Positions 56,457 to 64,000 of a stretch of 64,000 bases of DNA are shown here, in pieces. The notes beneath the pieces are model-generated. The model saw only the letters and a list, made by a program, of their open reading frames with translations, was not told the origin of the DNA and searched no databases. The DNA is from Blastobasis lacticolella (Eukaryota > Arthropoda > Insecta > Lepidoptera > Blastobasidae): the NCBI GenBank assembly GCA_905147135.1, contig LR990041.1, positions 16,615,907-16,679,906 of the forward strand, written 5' to 3'. The position numbers were made by a program, and so were the translations under genes. The first letter of the stretch is position 1, and each line of letters starts with the position of its first letter.

Positions 56457-59400
56457 CTAAAATATATTATTTTGTGTTCCATGTTTCTTGGATTTTTGCT
56501 TGCATCCCATAAAATCGCAGCCAGAGCCTTGAATAGACGTCGACAGCGTATAAGCAGTTATGCTCGGTCGCGATGATGTCGTTCGTCCTTTTACAAGCTC
56601 CTGAAATAATGGGTGCATTATTTATATTTATAAATTTATTAGGGATATTTACAATACCTATAAGTAGGCTACGAGCTTCGGATTCGTAAGCGAGAAGGCA
56701 CCGGGCTCGAACCCCAGTGCTGCCATGCAGAAATGACTTTTTGTTTTAGTTGATGTGTTTGGACTTAGTTAAATACTAAGAACCGATGCTCTTACGGTGA
56801 GAGAAAACATCGTGAGTAAACCACCACATTCAGGCGACTGACAGTGTAACCATGATCCAATCTGGTTTGACAGGACAGGACAGGGACACGGAGGTCACAT
56901 GGCAGTTGCTCTTACTGTTATTACCTGCGGGGCTATTGGATAACTCAGTTGAGAACTGTATTTGACACTAGATAATTCTACACCACGTCATCTACGTTGA
57001 AAACTGGCAATAGCGTCTACCAAATTAGAGTAGTGTCAGATTTTTTTATGTCAAATTCAGTTGTCCACTGAGATAGCCGATAGGCCCTCTGATCTGCCAA
57101 ATCCTGAATCATGATCAAGACGGACCTCGGGTTCTCACGCGCGACAGCACAACCGTGATATTGACGTCAACATGATTATTATTTTATGGTAGATAGGATA
57201 AGGTACGTTATTGTCATCAATACCTACAACCCATAGATAACATTCCACTGCAGGACATGAGCCTGCTCTATATTAATGGAGAGTTTTGCCACAATTTCCA
57301 CAGATCTTCTGAGACATTAGTCGTCTCTTACGATATCCATGTTGAAGTGGTTACTAGTCTGAGGGTACCACACGGCATAGTAAATATAGATTTGCTATTC
57401 AACTTACTTTAAAGGCTCTCCTAAACCGTCGCGACATTAAGCTGTAAAGGATTGGGTTGACAGCCGTGGACAGGTACACGTTGACGGAGCATAGGTAGTT
57501 GAGAATTCGCCACACCTGAAAGTAGCCGGTTGGTTCCACATACATTTATCTTAGAAAATTAAGCAAGCGCATAACATTTAGGGGAAGGTGGCCTAAAATG
57601 GGTGGCTCGCCTAAGACGGGTAAGCGCTCGTACGCTGCCATGTCGATAATTAGTGCCGACTGGTGCAAGTTCTGAGAGTAGCCGAATATTGACGAGTTTC
57701 AAAACGGCTACTCTCAAGTTCTGAGAGTAGCCGTTTTGCTCGGGCACCGGAGCCGCTTAATGGCGAATGTATGTTTCACGAAAGGTTTTTAGTGCTTTTC
57801 TTAAAAAAAATTAAGATGTTGATGTGTTCCTTGATTAGTCGAAAATCTTTATAATTAGCACATTGTTAATATTGCGCTTATATTTTAGCGGGATCTAACT
57901 TTAAGTTAAGACAAAGAGTTATCTTGGATTACCTTTCATTTTGAGTCTTTAATGACTTTACACAAATATGGGCAAAACGGTTTGGGCAAAATGGGTATGG
58001 TTTTGTGTGAAAAATGTAATACAAAACTTCATGTAATCCACATGAAGAACTTGTTATTTTGATCTATATTGTAAATATACCTCAAAGGAGTATAGGTATT
58101 TGGAGCTACAACTCTTGTAGCTATTAATATTACATCAATAGAAAGTTGATTTTGTTAGGTGGTTGAGGTTTTTAAGTTTGAACATTTTAAGTGTTAACAT
58201 AATGTTAAATGCTTACAGTCGAAATGATAAACTATAGTCGGTAGGTACAGTGTTTTTTCCTACTTGTTACATTTTTAGTTTGTATCTATTGTATCATTTA
58301 GTTCTATCCTAAAAATGATGACGTCTACCCGTTTTGCCCATATCAGATACCCGTTTTAGGCTTATATGCGGGCAAAACGGGTTTTTCTAGAGGTTTCTTA
58401 ATTTTTCTATTTATAAAATATTTGATTGAAAAATCTTATAAACTAAATCAAGCTAAGATATTTATCACATTTCTAGTTTTTTTATCCTCGCGCGAAACTT
58501 ACCCGTTCTAGGCCTTTCTTCTCCTATCAGAAGTTTGCATATTAGATGTGAGACTTGTGCGATAAAATCTGTGTATAACCTCAACATAGGTGTATCTCAC
58601 TCGGACCTGCCCTCACTAATGCTCTTTTTTCCTAAAATATAAACTTAGAATATATTGTTATTAGAGAGGGAATCGAAGATGCGGTCCGTGGGAATTGGTC
58701 TGATTTGACGTTTGACAGTCAGTCCGACATACATACCCGTTAAATGAACTTCGATCAACTATATTTTGTTGTTGATCTAAGCGTTATAACAATAAAAGCG
58801 ATTCAGCGCCTTTTCGTGTAGTCGCAATTGAGTGATGTAGTTTTAAAAATAAAAATAGCATAATTCGATCGAGATGCGACTACACAATAAAGCGCCAAGA
58901 CGCTCTTCCTATCAGCACTCATATACTAGTAACATACTATAGGTAGGTCATGTTATTCTTCTCTTCCTAGTTTTAGGCGCCATATCCCCATTTATGAGAC
59001 CTATCCATAAATAAATTATTTACCGGGAAATAGCTGTCGTCTCTGTATGTAGATATCACCATCATGATGCGGTAGATGCAGAATGGGAACCAGCAGAAGA
59101 AGAACATCCCTGCCACTGTAGCTGAAACAGTAGGTGAAAAAGGCTAAGTTAAGTAAATCATCATCACCATTATCCGAGCGGTCAAATAAAATAAAAAAAT
59201 TGAAAAGAGATTGCAAATACTGTGCCCGACGTATCCCTATCATATCATGCAAACTGGGCCAGAGGGTCCTTCTTTGTAGTCATCTGTCCGATTTTTTTAA
59301 GCTATTGCATAGCTTTTATCGCGGGCTTTGAGCGCGGCGACCGAATCAAGAAATTCCGTAACGAAAAAACCTAACACCCCCACTCCGACCGGCACAGCGG

Positions 59401-62400
59401 AGCGGCGTTGAAAGCCGTGCATCGTCTAACGTCGTTTCAGTTCGGCAGACTTCGGCACGGTGTTTGTGTGCGTGCGACTAGACGTATGCGTGTAGACTAG
59501 CTGCTAACTGCTCACAACTTATTCTATCTCTTTTAGACACAATGCTAAGTGAGACAGCGTGCTTTTTGGCCGCGTCTACGAGTGAGTTCGAGCCCGCGAC
59601 TAGTTGACCCTTAACGTGTATGTATATGGTACGACTGTACGAAGCTCGCATTAATTAGCTCGAATTAATATAAAAAAAATACTGCATAAATAAAATACAT
59701 AAATAATTATAATTGCATAAGTTGATAAAAAATGCTATGCAATAGCTTTACCGCGGCAGTCCCCGAGTGCCACACTTATAAGTAAAGACACTCACCTAAG
59801 TGATGATACGGCCGAAGATGGAACATGCCCGTTTTAGAACAGCCTATTCAATCTAGCCTTGAAGGCTTCCAGATTATATTGCTCAGGGAACACACTCGCA
59901 GGCAACGTGTTCCATTCCTTAGCCGTACGCATTATAAAGGATTATACACAAAGTACAGGTTTGCGCCCCCGGCCTCCTCGAGCGGTATCACAAAAGGCTC
60001 GAATTACTTTGCTTAATGTGGTGCTGGTGGCAGTGCTTACGATGGAAGTGAAAGTAGAATAAATGCAGTGGAAATACGGAGCATGTGTAAAGTCACTTAG
60101 TGATAGAATGAGGAATTGTGTTATTTGTAAATTGAAAGATGATGTGATGACTAGGATTGAAAAAGGTATGCAGAGATTGTTGGTGATTCATACTGTCCAC
60201 GTCCGCAGCCCTCGATACCCTGCACGTGATCCCCGGGTGGCGTAATGTGAATGATGGTGATACGGTTTTCCCGACTGGCTAGCGACCATGCAGGAGACCA
60301 TCACAAAGCACTTTCGGTTGTATTCCGGTTGTTGCGTGTGGGAGCCAGTTCCCCTTTTGTCCGAATGTTGTGATGAGGGCCGCCCGCTGGTTGTAGATAG
60401 CCTAAACCAAGGCCTGTCCCAGCCTGGGAAGCTGCCGTTCTGCCAGCGAAAAAAGCCTGTTGGTTGGTCATGGTGCCGAAAAATGGTTTTAAGCCCCCCG
60501 ACATCGAGCCTTCCGGCCCCCGAACCAGCTAACCACATCACCACATCACCACTCACAGGGGTTATTTGCTAAACCTTTGCTCATTGGATTTCTTTCATCT
60601 TAACATTCTTTCAACATTCTTTTCCAGTTTTTAATTTCTGTCAAAAATATAAAGAACTTTAAACTTTCTCTAATCGTTGTCCATAATATACTAAGACACG
60701 GGCGTAGCCAGGTTTTGGTTTTGGGGGGGTGCAAGATCACGACATAAATTTCGATTCATACCCACGTCTTAAAAAGTGAGGTAATCGTAATAAAAGTAAC
60801 CAAATTCATATAATGTAACTTATGATGTTCGTAATAAAGAGCGTAGCGAGCTCGAATTTTTTTTTATTTTATCTCAGAAGACCCGGGGGCCGGAGTGAAC
60901 ATGATAAATGTAACATAAACCAATGACTGAGTGAGCGCAGCGAGCTCCGCCCCGAATTTTTTGTATATTGGTTCCTCAAATTCTGTAATGGCACGAACAG
61001 TATGAATATTTATAAAAAGAGCGAGCCAACCGAGCTCGAAAATGTATGGCATATTGGCCCTTAAAATCCAAATGGATTACATAAGCGGGTAGTGTGTTAA
61101 TTTAAATAGAGAGCGAGCGTAGCGAGCTCCAAATTTTTTCAATTTTGGCTCTATTGACTCGGGGTGAACATTATACCTAAATATAACATAAACTCATGAT
61201 TGACTGTACGCAGTGAGTTCGGCTCCGGGCCGGAACCGGGATTTAACGCCTACATGATGATGATGAATGGTTTAGTTGTGAATATGTAACACTCACTTAT
61301 AAGTCACTTATAAAATTCTAACCGATGCTCTTACGGTGTGTGAAAATATCGTTATGAAACCTGCAAATTCAGGCTACTGAATTTGTAACCATGATCCAAT
61401 CTGGTCAGGTTCCCCTAGTAGCAGGATCACGGAGGTCAGATGGTAGTCGCTCCACTGTAATTACCTGATCGCCAAATCCTGGATCAATCCTGTTAAGGCG
61501 GACCCCGGGCTCTCGTCATCGAGAGCACAACCGGGACATGAACGCTAAGATGATGATGATGATGATGATGTAACACTCACTTAGTACTTAAACATGCTGT
61601 GAGTCTAATTACAGTCACGCTGTGTGCCGCCGGTATGTCTTAACGGTGCGGTACTTAATATAGTAAACAAATTTAAGTACCTAGGGTACATTGTCACTAG
61701 CGACCTAGCAGGTTCGCTCGCTACACGACAGACGTCAAAGTGACTTTGTTCAAGGCGTTTTGTCAGTCATTTTACTCGACCGGCCTGTGGGTGTCATACA
61801 CGCGCCGATCCTATAATGTCCTGCGTGTTTAATACAATAATGTATTTAGGATGCTGTTGCGACTGCCGCCGCGCTGCAGTGCGTCGGGCATGTTTGGCTT
61901 TCACGCCCTCATGCGCAAGAAAGCAGCCTCTCTACTGCAGCGCCTGCGTGGCAGTTGGAACACCATCCTTTAGGTGATGATAGCCAATAGGCTCGACTGC
62001 CCTATCCAAAGGCATTGGATAGAGTTAGCTATAGGCTTCCAAAGTAATCTTACTAATGTTACTAACATAACATATGAGTACAATTGTAATGTTATGTAAA
62101 TAAATATGTTTTAATTTAATTAAATAACGGTCGCCTTGACCGGGATTAGCCATAAGTAATTTTTCTCTAATTTTAAAAATTATGAAATATAAATAAATTG
62201 TGTCTTAAATAGCTGAGCCATATCGTAATAAAAATAACATAAATCAACTAATGAGCGAGCGCAGCGAACAGAGCTTAAAAGCTGGGGTAAAAGCTGGGGT
62301 GGTCAATTAAAGTATGACCCATTGAGCGACCACAAATTTTTTCAATGTTGGTTCTCAACTGCAAGGGATGACGCTCATAAAAGTCACTTAGGGAAATCAA

Positions 62401-63297
62401 TGAATGGAATTTTTGGCTCATAAAACCGAAGGCGATTATGAGGAGTCATGGCTGGGGGTCTTATATACGAGCCTGGAGCAACGTTCGTCTGGTCTGAATA
62501 CACCGTAACACCAAAAAATCATCACCAAGATTTCTGACTTTACCCAGCATCCGTACAGCTTTGTCTTTGTCCGAATTACTTGTCGCCGAGCTGCTCCTCA
62601 GCTTGTACTGCGCCGACTTCATCTTCAAGGCGATCAGCACGTATATCACCGTGATCACGGTCATCGGCACCACGAAGAACACGAACACCTCCATAATCAA
62701 CATGATCTCCACATCACTGTCGACTGTGATATAACAATAGGAATACTTTTTCTTCTCCAACATGTCTATGTAAAACCCGTCCGGCACACAAAAGAGGCAA
62801 GATATCACCCAAATGATAGCGATGATCTTGAACACGCGCGACTTCGACGACAGCTTTTGGCGTAGGAACGGTCGGGTGATCACAAGGTACCGTTCGACAG
62901 TGAACGCTGATATGGTGAGGATGCTGCAGTTGCTCAGGAAGTCCCAGAGGAGAAAGTGTATGTAGCAGCCCTCCTCTCCGAAAGGGTAGTAGTCTGGTAT
63001 CCAGAGGACGTATATCTCGAGCGGGATGTAGAGTGCGATCATCAGGTCGGTGATGGCGAGGTTGAGGAGGTAGCAGTTGGTGGGCGTGCGCATGGAGCGG
63101 TCGCGGCTGATCACGGCGCACGTACACGCGTTGCCGACGATGCTGACTATCATGGAGAGAGTCCACAAACAGCTGATGATAATCTTGAACGTGGCAGTTT
63201 CGTCGAAGGTGATTCCGTCCTCGTAGAAGGCCATTTCCATCGGACCAAAGAATGAATAAGTATTGTTCTCGACTCTACTGCGGTTCTCGAATATCAT
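56457..63297 (-). CDS. Rhodopsin-class neuropeptide GPCR (four exons, 367 aa)
   Basis: Exons on the - strand: 63297-62544, 59121-59024, 57515-57408, 56600-56457; all junctions are GT-AG with agreeing phases. Exon 1 gives the N-terminus with likely N-glycosylation sites (NRS, NNT) and TM1-TM5: GN in TM1, LAITD in TM2, Cys before TM3, ERY in place of DRY, TM4 IIWV, a second Cys in ECL2 (SYCYI) and TM5 FVVPMTV. Exon 2 gives TM6, FFFCWFPF. Exon 3 gives TM7, NPILYSLMSRRFRRAFK. Exon 4 gives a Ser/Thr-rich tail with two Cys that could be palmitoylated. This is a full seven-helix plasma-membrane receptor signalling through G proteins. The TM3 ERYLVITRPF and TM7 segments resemble pyrokinin/neuromedin-U-type receptors, but ligand assignment is only a guess. 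Introns 1 and 2 are full of repeats. Confidence 0.86.
56668..57178 (+). repeat. tRNA-derived SINE, interrupted, inside the receptor gene (intron 3)
   Basis: The head has GGGCTCGAACCCCAG (B box) and ACCGATGCTCTTACGGTGAG. The tail from about 57086 has CTGCCAAATCCTGAATCATG and GCACAACCGTGATATTGACG. About 150 bp (56935-57085) unrelated to the SINE separates the two parts. A second SINE-like family copy (CCACTGCAGGACATGAGCCT) follows at 57212-57375. Confidence 0.7.
57582..58529. mobile_element. Element with GGCCTAAAA-GGGTA inverted ends in receptor intron 2
   Basis: The left end is GGGGAAGGTGGCCTAAAATG and the right end is the inverse (ACCCGTTCTAGGCC, TTCTTCTCC). Internal CCCGTTTTGCCC and GGGCAAAACGGG blocks repeat in both orientations. 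A perfect hairpin (57701-57737) lies near the left end. There is no ORF. The target-site duplication is not clear. Confidence 0.6.
57701..57737. repeat. Perfect hairpin, 16-bp arms, 5-base loop
   Basis: AAAACGGCTACTCTCA, loop AGTTC, then the exact complement. A partial third copy of the arm (TCTGAGAGTAGCCG) lies at 57671-57684. It sits in an intron of the receptor gene. Confidence 0.85.
59299..59750. repeat. MITE-like element with AGCTATTGCATAGC ends, receptor intron 1
   Basis: AAGCTATTGCATAGCTTTTA at about 59299 is mirrored by GCTATGCAATAGCTTTA at about 59732. The interior is partly GC-rich with GCGGGCTTTGAGCGCGGCGA and no ORF. Confidence 0.6.
59800..59960 (-). pseudogene. Jockey/CR1-like LINE C-terminus, - strand
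   Basis: On the - strand the frame RTAKEWNTLPASVFPEQYNL, then EAFKARLNRLF, ends at TAA (59834-59836). A 3' UTR-like CCATCTTCGGCCGTATCATC follows. This is a common C-terminal end of lepidopteran LINE ORF2s. A related 3' end is seen at about 27110-27150. Confidence 0.68.
60035..60190 (+). pseudogene. RTE-like LINE fragment
   Basis: The frame reads ESRINAVEIRSMCKV, then LSDRMRNCVICKLKDDVMTR and IEKGMQRLL, with a small frame break. It is the segment that follows the one at 35160-35515 in the same family. It lies in receptor intron 1. Confidence 0.65.
61318..61571 (+). repeat. tRNA-derived SINE, 5'-truncated, with (GAT)n tail
   Basis: ACCGATGCTCTTACGGTGTG through AATCTGGTCAGGTTCCCCTA to GCACAACCGGGACATGAACG, ending in about eight GAT units (61548-61571). 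Same family as 30262. Confidence 0.75.
61590..62060 (+). pseudogene. LINE ORF2 C-terminal remnant
   Basis: Broken frames contain VNKFKYLGYIVTSDLAG, KVTLFKAFCQSFYSTGLWVS and YTRRSYNVLRV. They continue NNVFRMLLRLPPRCSASGMF, MRKKAASLLQRLRGSWNTIL and ANRLDCPI. These are typical post-RT sequences of a non-LTR element. Several stops and one or two frameshifts are present. It lies in receptor intron 1. Confidence 0.65.
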
Positions 63298-64000
63298 TTT
63301 TAAGGTTTAAATGGTTTGAATGAACGTGGTTACAAGTAGTAGTAATAGTGCGATACAGCTGATACGCTCCCCACGAAAGCTACGGAAACAATGTCGTATG
63401 GAAACTTTTGATGGGCTTTCGGGCTGCGCGCAATACAGGATGTTGGATAGTTTTTGTTATACTTCTAAATCGAATCGAACACTGTCACAACTATTATCCA
63501 ATAAAACATATTAATAACTCATGCTATATTTAGTTAAAATGTAAATATTATTTTAGGCAACCGTTTACAAAGTAGGTAGTAACTTTGTAAACTGTTGCCT
63601 GAAATAAAGACGACCTATATTATATTAATAGGTAAGATTATAGCATAGACCAGTCATACAATTTTATCACAAAAGGTGCAAATTTCTTAGATAGCGGTGT
63701 CGTCGTAGAGCTAGACACATTATCACATAATATTGCTCGCGGAAGACAAAAAACTGACAGATAGCCAACCAGAATTTACAATATAAACAATGACAGGAAC
63801 GCCGAAACAAAATAGCAGACTTATCTGACTTATCTGGATGTTACCGAAAATAAACATTTTGCCTTATTGTATCCATGGGTAACGTTTTAGTAACGTTATT
63901 TATTCACCGCTGTGTTACGTTACGGCCATTACATTATGGCACCAACCAGTATTCCAGGAAACCGAGCATATAGGTATTGATATATTCGAGAAAATCTTGG
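63298..64000. other. 5' flank of the receptor gene, with a hairpin
   Basis: No coding sequence is evident. A near-perfect hairpin at 63556-63601 has arms AGGCAACCGTTTACAAAGT and ACTTTGTAAACTGTTGCCT, with one mismatch and an 8-base loop. The promoter and any 5' UTR exons of the receptor should lie to the right of 63297, but none can be fixed from sequence. Confidence 0.5.

Larger units (their letters stand above)
60700..62290. repeat. Dispersed GAGCG-N-AGCGAGC motif array in receptor intron 1
   Basis: GAGCGTAGCGAGCTCGAA (60839), GAGTGAGCGCAGCGAGCTCC (60929), GAGCGAGCCAACCGAGCTCG (61019), GAGCGAGCGTAGCGAGCTCC (61111), a weaker copy near 61206, and GAGCGAGCGCAGCGAAC (62253). The first four are 90-92 bp apart and each is followed by an AATTTTTT-type run and a TTGG block. 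This suggests a degenerate tandem repeat of about 90 bp. The array is interrupted by the SINE at 61318 and the LINE fragment at 61590. Confidence 0.68.

Noticed and set aside
62714..63255. Long ORFs of 99-150 codons overlapping receptor exon 1 in other frames
   Set aside because: They are shadow frames of the GC-richer receptor exon, with His/Arg/Pro-rich composition and no domains.

Overview
The window is an arthropod genome segment, almost certainly from a moth or butterfly (Lepidoptera). It is AT-rich, its genes have many exons with GT-AG introns, and it is crowded with retroelements and repeats of kinds common in Lepidoptera: jockey, LOA, R1 and RTE LINE pieces, tRNA-derived SINEs, hAT, PIF/Harbinger and many short foldback elements. 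There is no sign of bacterial, phage or CRISPR organisation.

Three host genes can be assembled exon by exon. Two are tandem copies, both on the + strand, of a mitochondrial-type cytochrome P450 (copy A 13086-22663, 519 aa; copy B 42804-54883, 494 aa). Each has nine exons with matching exon lengths, except the last. They sit in a segmental duplication (A 9014-22570, B 40523-54865) that includes about 4 kb of upstream DNA and all introns. Both have the P450 signature motifs, and both have His where the I-helix normally has Asp/Glu. The third gene is a complete four-exon rhodopsin-class peptide receptor on the - strand (56457-63297, 367 aa), convergent with P450 copy B.

Region by region: 1-8844 is a jockey-type LINE split by an intact-looking 6.1-kb LOA/I-type LINE with a 14-bp target-site duplication. 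8845-22663 is P450 copy A with its upstream DNA. 22864-27984 holds the two genes of a PIF/Harbinger transposon: a five-exon DDE transposase and a convergent Myb/SANT-like gene with a nonsense codon. These are interspersed with SINE and R1 fragments. 28000-39500 has no host gene that I can find; it holds nested DNA elements, SINEs, a minisatellite and LINE ends. 39480-40470 is a divergent inverted copy of the P450 upstream region. 40523-54883 is copy B, which carries a 2-kb hAT insertion in intron 1 and a 0.94-kb element in intron 7. 54884-64000 is the receptor gene and the repeats in its introns.

The P450 copies carry different insertions: LINE, GGGT-type and 392-bp elements in A; hAT and a second GGGT-type element in B. 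The order of events is therefore readable: duplication first, independent transposon loading afterwards. All calls come from reading the sequence. Family names rest on motif recognition, not on database searches.
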